Source of the DNA: Chloroflexi bacterium UBA4733
Lineage (GTDB): Bacteria; Chloroflexota; UBA4733
DNA: 6,037 nucleotides
Reading direction: 5' to 3'
NCBI GenBank assembly: GCA_002404055.1
Contig: DHIZ01000138.1
Coordinates: forward strand, 3,699 to 9,735
Shown here piece after piece: positions 1 to 5,664 of the stretch. How positions within the stretch are numbered: the stretch's first letter is position 1; each line of letters begins with the position of its first letter. A program made the translations under genes and the position numbers. The notes below the pieces were generated by a model. It saw only the letters and a program-made list of their open reading frames with translations. It had not been told where the DNA came from and made no database searches.

Positions 1-897
1 CAGGCCATGGCCAATCGGCTCTTCGCCTGACCAACGCTCGTCGGCCGGCTCGGAGGCCAGTTGATAGCGCGTGTCGGTGGAGATGCGGAGCCGGTCGGTC
101 TGATTGTCGAGGCTGGCGTGCAGCGTGAACATGCTGAAGGTCAGCAGGTCCCCCATCTGAAAGTCGGTCGTGAGCCAGCGCCCGCCCAGCGTGTTGCGGA
201 GCCGTACCGCGTTCTTGGACAGATGGCCACTCCAGCGCTTTTGATTGGAGGCCCAGGGTTCGGCGTTGGCCCGATTGGCACAGTAGGTATCGACATCACG
301 CTGCCCATAGGTGCTCCTGAGGTGTTCCAGTCGGTGCGAGCCCTCGAGGATCATGAGCCCGCCCATCTGCACCGGAATGTCGCCCAGCGGCGTCCACGCC
401 GTGTAGACGTTCGGTGTGCCGCGCCCCATAAAGACGATGTCGTAGTGGGGCGCTGCCGCCGGTCCCGGTCGGCGCACGCGCAGCCAGGTGTACTTGAAGT
501 GCAGGACATCGCCCCCCAGGAAGTGGCGGTAGAACTCCAGCATGCGGCCGGTGTAGAGCAACTGTTGCAGCGGCGCCACGGTGCGGGCGAGGTTGTCCCC
601 TATTCCCCGTTTGCCGGGACGGCGCTGCGCTGCCGGGACGGCCTCCAGTGACGGAAAGTCCGGATCCAGGATGCCTTCCTCCGCCAGCGCGTCGGTCAGG
701 CCGCGCCGGGCGGCCAGCACCGCCTCCCGCTGGAAATAGCCAGGCAGATACAGGTAGCCGTCCTCCCGCATGCGCTCCCGCAGGGCGTCTGCGTCGCCGA
801 TCAGGTCCATCGAGCGGCGCAGTTCGCCGAAGGACTCGGGGCTGGTATCGATCTCGTGCTGAAAAGCCGTCAACTTGAGGGGAGCGAGTGCTGGCAT
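1..897 (-). CDS. Phytanoyl-CoA dioxygenase family protein, 3' end cut by the window
   Basis: This is a non-haem Fe(II)/2-oxoglutarate-dependent oxygenase of the PhyH family, which hydroxylates small organic substrates in the cytoplasm. The substrate cannot be read from the sequence. The frame is open from ATG 897 to the window edge, giving 299 residues without a stop. The start is set by AAGGAGG (912-906 on the minus strand), 8 bases before the ATG. Residues 43-55 (RMREDGYLYLPGY) are the usual PhyH opening. The HxD iron motif is H151-Y-D153, followed by a YTAWTPLGDIP segment (165-175) and GLMILEGSHR (180-189). The distal iron ligand is H260 (FTLHASLDN) and the likely 2-oxoglutarate-binding arginine is R271 or nearby R269. 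Bacterial members are commonly about 260-330 residues, so only a short C-terminus should be missing. It lies 94 bases downstream of the AraC gene on the same strand, which suggests local regulation. Family assignment is confident; substrate is unknown. Confidence 0.93.
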   Translation of the reverse strand, partial: MPALAPLKLTAFQHEIDTSPESFGELRRSMDLIGDADALRERMREDGYLYLPGYFQREAVLAARRGLTDALAEEGILDPDFPSLEAVPAAQRRPGKRGIGDNLARTVAPLQQLLYTGRMLEFYRHFLGGDVLHFKYTWLRVRRPGPAAAPHYDIVFMGRGTPNVYTAWTPLGDIPVQMGGLMILEGSHRLEHLRSTYGQRDVDTYCANRANAEPWASNQKRWSGHLSKNAVRLRNTLGGRWLTTDFQMGDLLTFSMFTLHASLDNQTDRLRISTDTRYQLASEPADERWSGEEPIGHGL

Positions 898-958
898 GGT
901 CGGTGCCTCCTTGCCTGTGCAGTGTAGGCGTGCAACGGAGGGAAGGGAATGGACACAG

Positions 959-986
959 CGGCCCAAAAACTTGCACGTTTTGGCCG
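959..986 (-). terminator. Hairpin just after the AraC gene, in the AraC-dioxygenase gap
   Basis: CGGCCCAAAA (959-968) and TTTTGGCCG (978-986) pair with a single unpaired C around a 9-base loop. The hairpin lies 5 bases past the AraC stop codon. There is no U run after it in the direction of transcription, so it could be an inefficient terminator, an mRNA-stabilising structure, or an operator in the gap before the dioxygenase gene. The structure is plain in the sequence; its role is inferred. Confidence 0.4.
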
Positions 987-991
987 CCCGG

Positions 992-1873
992 CTATCGTCC
1001 CACCGGCATGACGGTGTGCCGGTAGTCCCGCGGGGACCAGCCGGTCAGCTGTTTGAAGCGTCGGGAGAAATGGAACTCGTCGTGGAAGCCGAGCAACTCG
1101 GCAATCCGGCGATGAGTGAGGTTGCCTTCCAGCGTCATTTCGCAAGCTCGCTCGATGCGCCGGGTCATGCGATAGCGGCTCGGCGGTTGCCCGACGCTAC
1201 GCGTAAACTGCTTGCGAAAACCATCGTAACTCATGCCCAGATCGTGCGCTAGCTTGGTCAGGTCGAGATCACCAGAAAGATCTGCTTCCAATAGAGCGCA
1301 GGCGCTTGCTACCCAGCCCGCGTCTTCGCCGTGTGGTGTTGGCCCGCCCGCCGCCAGCAACTCCGCCAGGGCGAGCTGCAACCGGCACACTTCGACGAGC
1401 GGTGGCGCGATGCCGGGCTGCCGGCGCGCGCCGAGGACCGCTTCGAAGCGGCGCAGCCAGTAGTCGATAGGCTCGGCGCGGTGGATCGGCAGTAGCGGAC
1501 TGACCAGACCGTTTTCCTGCCAGAGATCGAAGCTGGGACCCTCAAAGACGAGCCAGAAGTGCGTCCATTCCGCTCCTTGTTCCGGCTCATAGCGGTGAGC
1601 CAGGTGGGGGAAGATCAGGATCAGGTGTCCCGCCTTAACGATCCGGTCCAGCCCGTTGGCGTCCTGATAACGGACGCTGCCGTCAACCACGAGCACGATG
1701 GCATACCGCCCGAGGATGCGCATGGGCTTGCTGCCGGGTACCCCGCCGCTATCGCGGCCGAAGCCGGCGGCCAGGATAGCGCCCAGTTGCGTACTCGCGG
1801 CGGGACGAAGCTGCACCTGTACCTGCGCACCAGGCGTGGTGGTTCGCTGGTAGCCCGCAGCGTTGTTCATCAT
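992..1873 (-). CDS. AraC-family transcriptional regulator
   Basis: A 293-residue DNA-binding regulator with the usual AraC layout and length. The N-terminal cupin-like ligand domain spans about residues 20-170. It includes GRYAIVLVVDGSVRYQD (55-71) and the metal-or-sugar-pocket type segment HLILIFPHLAHRYEP (83-97). The C-terminal double helix-turn-helix covers about residues 203-285. Its first helix pair starts at LTKLAHDLGMSYDGFRKQF, and the family signature is IAELLGFHDEFHFSRRF with GWSPRDYR (257-285). Two adjacent ATG codons (1873 and 1870) are possible. The first is preferred because AGGG lies 10 bases upstream. The next gene on the same strand is the phytanoyl-CoA dioxygenase, and regulators of this family often control such neighbours. 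The inducer is unknown. No degradation or unusual residues are seen in the helix-turn-helix part. Confidence 0.95.
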   Translation of the reverse strand: MMNNAAGYQRTTTPGAQVQVQLRPAASTQLGAILAAGFGRDSGGVPGSKPMRILGRYAIVLVVDGSVRYQDANGLDRIVKAGHLILIFPHLAHRYEPEQGAEWTHFWLVFEGPSFDLWQENGLVSPLLPIHRAEPIDYWLRRFEAVLGARRQPGIAPPLVEVCRLQLALAELLAAGGPTPHGEDAGWVASACALLEADLSGDLDLTKLAHDLGMSYDGFRKQFTRSVGQPPSRYRMTRRIERACEMTLEGNLTHRRIAELLGFHDEFHFSRRFKQLTGWSPRDYRHTVMPVGR

Positions 1874-1962
1874 AGGCCGTTTGCCCTATCAGTCCGTGCG
1901 ATCCGGCGCCACTCCCGCCCGGAAACCTGGCTGTTGGCGAAATCGAAGCCGTAATACCGCCG

Positions 1963-1990
1963 GGAGCCAGGAGATTTATCTCCTGGCTCC
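1963..1990 (-). terminator. Perfect 12-bp hairpin between the creatininase and AraC genes
   Basis: GGAGCCAGGAGA (1963-1974) and TCTCCTGGCTCC (1979-1990) are exact reverse complements around the 4-base loop TTTA. It lies 27 bases beyond the creatininase stop, in that gene's direction of transcription. No U tract follows on either strand, so a classical intrinsic terminator is not complete. The length, the perfection of the stem and its place at a gene end still make a terminator or RNA 3'-end structure the best reading. Confidence 0.6.
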
Positions 1991-1996
1991 ACCCGT

Positions 1997-2015
1997 GGTC
2001 ACCTGCCGTGACACC
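1997..2015 (-). terminator. Second, smaller hairpin directly after the creatininase stop
   Basis: GGTCAC (1997-2002) pairs with GTGACaCC (2008-2015) across the loop CTGCC, with one bulged A. It starts 2 bases after the stop codon and stands in tandem with the stronger 12-bp hairpin further on. It probably helps form the transcript end of the creatininase gene. On its own it is weak. Confidence 0.35.
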
Positions 2016-2017
2016 GC

Positions 2018-2794
2018 TCACTGGTCCTGGCTCAGCGCCTGATGAAACTGCACCAGCGCCTTGGCCACCTCCACCTGCACCACGTCCAGCAACATCTGGC
2101 CCATCTCGCGCGATGCCTGGCCGGAACGGTCGGTATAGCCGTCGATGCGCTGCATGCTGTGGTCTCGCTGCATGAACATGGCAACGGTGGTGTCCGGTAC
2201 GGGGCCGAGGGGCGTTCCTTTGGCGGGCGCCGGGTGTGCGGTATCGACCAGGTCCGGGCGGACCGCATGGATCAGCGACGCCTCGAAGTCGCCGGCGTGG
2301 CCGGGAATACGCCAGCCCTCGACGCTCGCCAGTTGGCGCAGTGCCGGCATGGCCAGGCTCCAGTAAGAAGCGGCGCCGGCCAGGCAGGCGTGGGTATTGC
2401 TGACCTCGCGTGCTGCCAGCCGGATCAGTTCATCATTGCCGCCATGGCCGTTGAGGAAGAAGATGCGACGAAAGCCGGAGCGGACGGCCGACTCACCCAA
2501 CTCGCGCAGCACCGCCAGCAGCGTCTCCGCTTTCAGCGAGAACACGCCTGCATAGGGAAAGTGGTGGGGCGAATAGCCGTAGGCAACCATCGGCGCCACC
2601 GTGACGGAGACCGTTTGTCCGGCTGTTACTGCCGCACGGTGGGCGACAGTTTCACAGGCGATCACGTCGACCATGACCGGTAGGTCAGGTCCGTGCTGTT
2701 CGATGGCGGCCACCGGGATGACGAGGGTCGTCTCCGGCGCTGCCAGCCGGACCTGCTCGCGCGTCATCTCGCCGAGCAATGTCTTTGCGATCAT
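2018..2794 (-). CDS. Creatininase family protein (metal-dependent amidohydrolase)
   Basis: A 258-residue cytoplasmic enzyme of the creatininase superfamily. These are binuclear metal hydrolases that open cyclic or linear amide bonds (creatinine, formamides and related substrates). The first metal-binding signature is IPVAAIEQHGPDLPVMVD, giving E32, H34 and D43 with the spacing of the E34/H36/D45 ligands of Pseudomonas creatininase. YGYSPHHFPYAGVFSL (72-87) is the family substrate-loop block. NGHGGN (115-120) supplies H117. HAGDFEAS (166-173) matches the HAGxxEtS block, with Asp169 where Glu is more usual. NGHGGN instead of NGHYEN argues against true creatininase and for a general or uncharacterised member. 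The ATG at 2794 has AAGGA 8 bases upstream. Length is normal. The gene is flanked by tandem hairpins downstream and follows the precorrin-2 dehydrogenase gene by 78 bases. The physiological substrate cannot be told. Confidence 0.93.
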   Translation of the reverse strand: MIAKTLLGEMTREQVRLAAPETTLVIPVAAIEQHGPDLPVMVDVIACETVAHRAAVTAGQTVSVTVAPMVAYGYSPHHFPYAGVFSLKAETLLAVLRELGESAVRSGFRRIFFLNGHGGNDELIRLAAREVSNTHACLAGAASYWSLAMPALRQLASVEGWRIPGHAGDFEASLIHAVRPDLVDTAHPAPAKGTPLGPVPDTTVAMFMQRDHSMQRIDGYTDRSGQASREMGQMLLDVVQVEVAKALVQFHQALSQDQ

Positions 2795-2801
2795 TCCGAT
2801 G

Positions 2802-2822
2802 TTCCTTTCCAGTTTGAAGGAA
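2802..2822 (-). promoter_or_regulatory. Inverted repeat overlapping the creatininase ribosome binding site
   Basis: In the leader of the creatininase mRNA, TTCCTT and AAGGAA pair around a 9-base loop. The AAGGA used as ribosome binding site is the 3' arm, so folding would hide it from the ribosome. A 6-bp A/U-containing stem is weak, so this may be fortuitous. Confidence 0.3.
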
Positions 2823-2827
2823 TGTTC

Positions 2828-2855
2828 AGCATACTGCTGCCCTCTATGGTAGCAA
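2828..2855 (-). promoter_or_regulatory. Candidate sigma-70-type promoter for the creatininase gene
   Basis: On the minus strand, TTGCTA (2855-2850) and TATGCT (2833-2828) are spaced by 16 bases, each matching 4 of 6 consensus positions. They lie in the 78-base gap between the precorrin-2 dehydrogenase stop and the creatininase ATG. This is suggestive only, because the preceding gene could also read through. Confidence 0.3.
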
Positions 2856-2872
2856 CTGGCGCCCAGGTCCGG

Positions 2873-3508
2873 TTAATGGAGGGTTCCCGCCTTCACACGC
2901 AATACGGCCTCGGCGCCGGCTTCATCGCCGCGGCGCAGCAATTCCAGAAGCACCTCATCGATCGCTTCCCGCCAGAAGGCGGCACGCTGAGCGGCGGGCA
3001 ACGAGCGGTTGATCTCCACCCGACAGCGCGCGACGACGCGGGAGAGCGTCCCCCACTCGTCACCGACACAACCAGCGATGCGGTCGCGTACCAGTTGGCT
3101 CACTACCGGCCCGCCGCCGCCGCTCCAGATGGCGATCAGCAGATCGTCGCGGTCTAGGAGGGCCGGGCTGACGACGTTTCCTTCCTCCGGCGCGTCGGCG
3201 ACGTTTACCAGCACGCCGCGCCGTTCTGCTTCTTTCGCCAGATGGTGATTGGTCGCACGATCGTCGCTGCAGAGGATGGCCAACAGGCATCCTCTGAGAT
3301 CGTCGGATGATGCTGGCCGGGCGCTCCAGGTGAGTTGGCCCTCCCGCGCCAGGTTCCGGATGGCCAGGCTTGCTTCCGGCGCGACGACATGGATGAGACC
3401 ACCAGCGGCAATCAGTGATGCGATCCTGCGCTCCGCGACCGCCCCGGCTCCGACGACCAGACAGTGTTTGCCGACGAGTTGGAGGCCGATGGGGTAGAGG
3501 CGGGTCAT
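2873..3508 (-). CDS. Precorrin-2 dehydrogenase, single-domain (siroheme synthase N-terminal / Met8-SirC type)
   Basis: This 211-residue protein carries out NAD-dependent oxidation of precorrin-2 to sirohydrochlorin, and possibly the following iron insertion, in siroheme or cobalamin synthesis. The opening MTRLYPIGLQLVGKHCLVVG leads into the Rossmann nucleotide motif G20-A-G22-A-V-A-E-R-R. NVADAPEEGNVVSPALL (102-118) is the family block, and D105 is at the position of the catalytic Asp of CysG and Met8. LIAIWSGGGGPVVSQLVR (124-141) follows, and the rest is the helical dimerisation and C-terminal region. There is no uroporphyrinogen methyltransferase domain, so it is not full-length CysG. The frame runs further upstream to 3670. 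ATG 3508 is chosen because AGGAGG lies 6 bases before it and the protein then begins exactly like the family. It lies 78 bases ahead of the creatininase gene, with no evident functional link. Confidence 0.93.
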   Translation of the reverse strand: MTRLYPIGLQLVGKHCLVVGAGAVAERRIASLIAAGGLIHVVAPEASLAIRNLAREGQLTWSARPASSDDLRGCLLAILCSDDRATNHHLAKEAERRGVLVNVADAPEEGNVVSPALLDRDDLLIAIWSGGGGPVVSQLVRDRIAGCVGDEWGTLSRVVARCRVEINRSLPAAQRAAFWREAIDEVLLELLRRGDEAGAEAVLRVKAGTLH

Positions 3509-3542
3509 GGATTGCCTCCTGCACGGCGTCGCTGCATGGGCG

Positions 3543-3585
3543 TTGGCCTGAGTATAGGGCATCACGGCGAATGCGGATTGGCCTG
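3543..3585 (-). promoter_or_regulatory. Candidate promoter and operator region for the precorrin-2 dehydrogenase gene
   Basis: On the minus strand TATACT (3556-3551) matches the -10 consensus at 5 of 6 positions, and a start about 7 bases later would leave a leader of roughly 35-40 bases. No good -35 box is seen 16-18 bases upstream, so an activator may be needed. The octamer TTGGCCTG (plus strand) occurs twice as a direct repeat, at 3543-3550 and 3578-3585, 35 bases apart. The two copies bracket the -10 box, which would suit a regulator site. Confidence 0.3.
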
Positions 3586-3672
3586 GGTGAGTGCGCAGCG
3601 GCTCAGGACACCGATCCCAACGGTTTTGGCAAGGGGAGCAAGCACCACGATGAGCGCTGGGCGTGACCAAGG

Positions 3673-3691
3673 GGCAGCCGGTGGTGCTGCC
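3673..3691 (-). other. Small hairpin downstream of the methyltransferase remnant
   Basis: GGCAGC (3673-3678) and GCTGCC (3686-3691) can pair over a 7-base loop within the 228 bases between the methyltransferase stop and the precorrin-2 dehydrogenase start. That stretch holds no convincing gene. The open frame through it is an extension of the dehydrogenase frame without family similarity. Terminator use is possible but weakly supported. Confidence 0.2.
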
Positions 3692-3736
3692 GGTCGGAGC
3701 GGCGTCAACCGCGCTGGTGGGGCGATCGGGGCAAGC

Positions 3737-4282
3737 CTACGCGACGGTCGCCACGACCAATCGTTGGGCGCCACCGAAGCGAACGTCGTTGCGGCCGGCG
3801 AAATAGGTGCGAATCGCCTCATCGGGTCCGAAGTGTTCGATCCCGTCGAACCCAAGCTGACGCAGCAGTTGCTCGATCTCGGCAGGCTCAAACAGGCTGA
3901 TGAAAGGCTCGCCCAGCTCGGTGACCATGCCGGCCACGGCAGTTTCCACGCCCAGCCCCAGTCGTTGCAGGGCCGCGCGTGGCTGGTTGTATGTCAGCAC
4001 GATGCGGGTGCCGGCTGGGCATGCCGCAACCGTGGCGAGCGTCGCTCGAATCGCAGCGAGGGTTAAGTACGTCGTCACGCCGATCCAAGAGAAGACCGCG
4101 GGTGCGGCGAAGTCGAAGCCGAGGGCCTCCAGGCCCTCGCGCAGCGTTTGACTCTCAAAATCCACCGGCGCGAATACGAGTTTCGCCGGACAGTGAATAC
4201 CCAGCTCCTCGATCACCTGGTGGTCAACGGCGGCCGAAGCGTGCGGTCGCCGACACCCCTGCACTCCTTCGGGCAGCCTCAC
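3737..4282 (-). pseudogene. SAM-dependent methyltransferase (TIGR00027/LCM family), N-terminal third missing
   Basis: Family members are about 270-290 residues and transfer a methyl group from S-adenosylmethionine to mostly unknown substrates. Here 181 residues are open from a GTG at 4282. The retained part is well preserved. It has FAPVDFESQ (37-45) with the adenine-contacting D41-F42, FSWIGVTTYLT (64-74), AGTRIVLTYN (90-99), GEPFISLFEP (124-133), and an ending with YFAGRNDVRFGGAQRLVVA. The first 20 residues are degenerate: where relatives carry an EVDHP-type motif this copy reads CRRPHAS. Directly upstream the frame reads TGA then ARAVRLPEGV, which aligns with the family's DTRAYRLPEGV, so the stop sits at the conserved Asp of the SAM-binding motif. 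No RTRFIDD-like N-terminus is found in any minus-strand frame upstream. A functional enzyme is unlikely. A tool could still call it as a short coding sequence. Confidence 0.75.
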
Positions 4283-4552
4283 GGCCCTGGCTCAACCTTC
4301 TGTGGCGCTGGGTCCCGTCTTTGGAGCGCGAATGACGGTCTTTGCGCTCCGAGCGGCCGTCACTCGCCCGTATGCTGTCTCAGCACCGCCCAAGCTATGC
4401 CCCGCTGATTCCCAAGCCCTTTTTCAAAACGCTGGCTGCATCTATTGCTCTTGCGCCGGGACGATCGGTGGCATGGCTGAGCAGTGTTGAGCAGCGGCAG
4501 CACGCTGACCCGGGCTGCGCCGCCGACTGGGCGTACGTGCTGGCTGGGCCGG
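4283..4552. other. Stretch without a recognisable gene
   Basis: No frame on either strand gives a recognised protein in these 270 bases. The first few codons next to 4282 are the remains of the methyltransferase. Positions 4317-4350 carry near-copies of GTCTTTGGAGCGC and GTCTTTGCGCTCC, which also make an inverted pair (GGAGCGC 4323-4329 and GCGCTCC 4344-4350). The remainder is GC-rich and looks like decayed DNA between the two accessory remnants. Confidence 0.5.
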
Positions 4553-4567
4553 CTAGTCCAGGCCGGC
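4548..4567 (-). terminator. Hairpin enclosing the stop of the first DNA-methyltransferase tail
   Basis: GCCGGC (4548-4553) and GCCGGC (4562-4567) pair over an 8-base loop that contains most of the stop codon of the upstream reading frame. There is no U tract. A terminator function is possible but unproven. Confidence 0.3.
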
Positions 4568-4789
4568 AACTGACACCCCCGCGCGCTCCAGGTTCAGCGT
4601 CAGCAGCCGACCCAGCATCTCCTCATCGCTCAGCTCGTGCGGCCAGCCGTAGGCGTCGAGCACTGCGAGGTCGAGCTTGCACTCGACCTCGGCGAGCCAG
4701 GTGAGGCGCTGGTTGGAGAGGTTGGTGAGCAACGGCGGCATTCGCCGGCTCCGTGTCCACGGGTCGCTCGGCGTGGTCGTCTCCGGCAT
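4553..4789 (-). pseudogene. C-terminal tail of a class I DNA methyltransferase (restriction-modification type), copy 1
   Basis: The open frame from ATG 4789 encodes 78 residues. Residues from about LLTNLSNQRLTWLAEVE onward are the far C-terminus of the large (about 900-1000 residue) class I DNA methyltransferases of the Eco57I/MmeI-like kind. The recognisable pieces are LTNLxNQRxTWL, KLDLAVLDAYGWPHELSDEE, LGRLL and LNLERA. None of the catalytic part (GxG SAM motif, NPPY) is present. Similarity to the family and to copy 2 stops abruptly at about 4731. The preceding residues (MPETTTPSDPWTRSRR) do not resemble the family. The frame continues upstream only as an antisense of the DUF4258 gene. A weak ribosome site (GGGA) precedes ATG 4789, so expression as a small protein cannot be excluded, but a gene remnant is far more likely. 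Confidence 0.7.
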
Positions 4790-4819
4790 GGTCCCGGACA
4801 GTTCAGGCCATGGTGCTGA

Positions 4820-4828
4820 TGCTATGCT
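4820..4828 (+). promoter_or_regulatory. Candidate extended -10 promoter for the DUF4258-YgiT pair
   Basis: TG-C-TATGCT forms an extended -10 element (4 of 6 in the hexamer plus the upstream TG), 44 bases before the ATG at 4873. The -35 region (TTCAGG around 4802) is poor, as is usual for extended -10 promoters. It sits in the 83 bases between the divergent first methyltransferase tail and the DUF4258 gene. Confidence 0.3.
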
Positions 4829-4872
4829 GGAGTAAAGCAGGGGGTTGTGAGGGCGAGGAGAAGCGCCTGACG

Positions 4873-5190
4873 ATGGCGCCCGTAATGATCGATGCTGTGC
4901 GGTCCCTGCTGCTGGAAGGACGCTGGGCATGGAGCGCGCATGCGCAACAGGCTGCCGGTGGCTGGCAGGTGGGTGCTGAGGACCTCGTGGAGATGCTGAA
5001 CAGAGGGGAGCTACTTGAGGAATATCCCTTCACGGGCCGCGGGCCTTCGGCCCTCCTGCTCGGGCACACTCGGGGTGGTCGTCCCTTGCACGCTGTCGTG
5101 GGGTACAGCCGGACCGGCAATCTGGTGATCGTGACGGTGTACGAGCCGACGATGCCGAAATGGCGCGATCCGCAAACGCGCAATCGCTGA
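4873..5190 (+). CDS. DUF4258 domain protein, probable toxin partner of a toxin-antitoxin-like pair
   Basis: A 105-residue protein matching the DUF4258 family along its length. It has a helix followed by WAWSAHAQQ (18-26, the S-x-HA signature), LVEMLNRGELLEEYP (38-52, the GEIIEdYP block), SALLLGHTRGGRPLHAVV (59-76, the GRPLHvV block) and VIVTVYEPTMPKW (85-97). Members are small one-domain proteins often found beside YgiT-type zinc-finger proteins. By that context they are thought to be MqsR- or RelE-like toxins. Start ATG 4873 has GAGGAG 12 bases upstream. ATG 4885, which begins the conserved part, is an alternative. The gene is intact and 13 bases ahead of the zinc-finger gene, so the two are likely co-transcribed. 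The usual ERGI segment after S-x-HA is replaced by AAGGWQV. Toxin activity is inferred from context and not from a catalytic motif I can verify. Confidence 0.88.
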   Translation: MAPVMIDAVRSLLLEGRWAWSAHAQQAAGGWQVGAEDLVEMLNRGELLEEYPFTGRGPSALLLGHTRGGRPLHAVVGYSRTGNLVIVTVYEPTMPKWRDPQTRNR

Positions 5191-5203
5191 AAGGAATGCT
5201 GGA

Positions 5204-5458
5204 GTGGAAGAACGGCTGGTGACCGACTGCTTCATTTGCGGCGGCGAGACGGTGCGTCAGCAGGTGATGGCGCAGCACTGGTGGGGCGACGACATGGTGC
5301 TGTTCGAGCATGTCCCTGCCGACGTCTGCCGCCAATGTGGCGAGCGCTACTACGGCGCCGCCGTGGCGCTGCGGATGGACCGGCTGCATCAACAGGCGCC
5401 GGCGACCGGCCGCACCGTGGCGATCCGCATCTATGATCTCGCATCAGACGCCGCCTGA
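5204..5458 (+). CDS. YgiT-type zinc-finger protein, probable antitoxin (MqsA N-terminal-like)
   Basis: An 84-residue protein beginning at GTG 5204, with AAGGA 8 bases upstream. Two CxxC knuckles, C9-F-I-C12 followed by GGE and C42-R-Q-C45 followed by GERYY, form the zinc site of the YgiT/MqsA N-terminal domain. The 29-residue loop between them (residues 13-41), with WWGDDMVLFEHVPADV, is as in that family. A short helix, ALRMDRLHQQ (about 54-63), follows. Full MqsA (about 130 residues) has a C-terminal helix-turn-helix that binds the operator. It is absent here and no stop interrupts it, so this is the short single-domain form. It follows the DUF4258 gene by 13 bases in the same operon. The likely role is to bind and neutralise that partner. 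Without a DNA-binding domain, autoregulation would need another mechanism. Confidence 0.88.
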   Translation: MEERLVTDCFICGGETVRQQVMAQHWWGDDMVLFEHVPADVCRQCGERYYGAAVALRMDRLHQQAPATGRTVAIRIYDLASDAA

Positions 5459-5664
5459 GCCTGTCGGCCACAACACGGCGCCGGTTGTGATGATGCAGAA
5501 GCCTGGTCGCCCCCCAGATAGTGGCGCACGTCGTCCTTGCGGGCGCAAAGGAGCGATTGTTCGTCGCGACGGAAATGACCGCTTCGCTGTTCGCCAGGGC
5601 GAAACCCTGAGGCGGGCCAACCGAGGGTACGCCGATGGCGCCACGTACCTGCGGGAGGGACCGG
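5459..5664. other. Gap between the toxin-antitoxin-like pair and the second methyltransferase tail
   Basis: About 206 bases with no recognised gene on either strand. The open frames crossing it are shadows running into the methyltransferase tail or the zinc-finger gene. The only feature seen is the hairpin at 5469-5489. Confidence 0.45.
5469..5489 (+). terminator. Hairpin after the zinc-finger gene
   Basis: CACAAC (5469-5474) pairs with GTTGTG (5484-5489). The 9-base interior, ACGGCGCCG, contains a self-complementary CGGCGCCG that can extend the stem. It starts 11 bases after the stop codon and has no following U tract. It is a probable transcript end for the two-gene unit. Confidence 0.4.

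Noticed and set aside
61..651. 196-codon open frame on the plus strand
   Set aside because: Antisense shadow of the dioxygenase gene; no ribosome site or recognisable motif.
296..976. 226-codon open frame on the minus strand
   Set aside because: It overlaps the phytanoyl-CoA dioxygenase in another frame, is rich in Arg/Gly/Pro as expected for a GC-rich shadow, and has no family features, while the frame ending at 897 has full oxygenase motifs.
2042..2683. 213-codon open frame on the plus strand
   Set aside because: Antisense shadow of the creatininase gene, whose metal motifs are clear on the other strand.
3509..3670. N-terminal extension of the precorrin-2 dehydrogenase frame to 3670
   Set aside because: The extra residues resemble no family member and an excellent AGGAGG site marks ATG 3508.
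3464..4066. 200-codon open frame on the plus strand
   Set aside because: Shadow across the dehydrogenase start, the gap and the methyltransferase remnant; composition is typical of noncoding GC-rich frames.
4301..4336. Possible coding of the missing methyltransferase N-terminus (DGTQ in another minus-strand frame)
   Set aside because: Four residues are too few and no RTRFIDD-like segment follows upstream in any frame, so the match may be chance.
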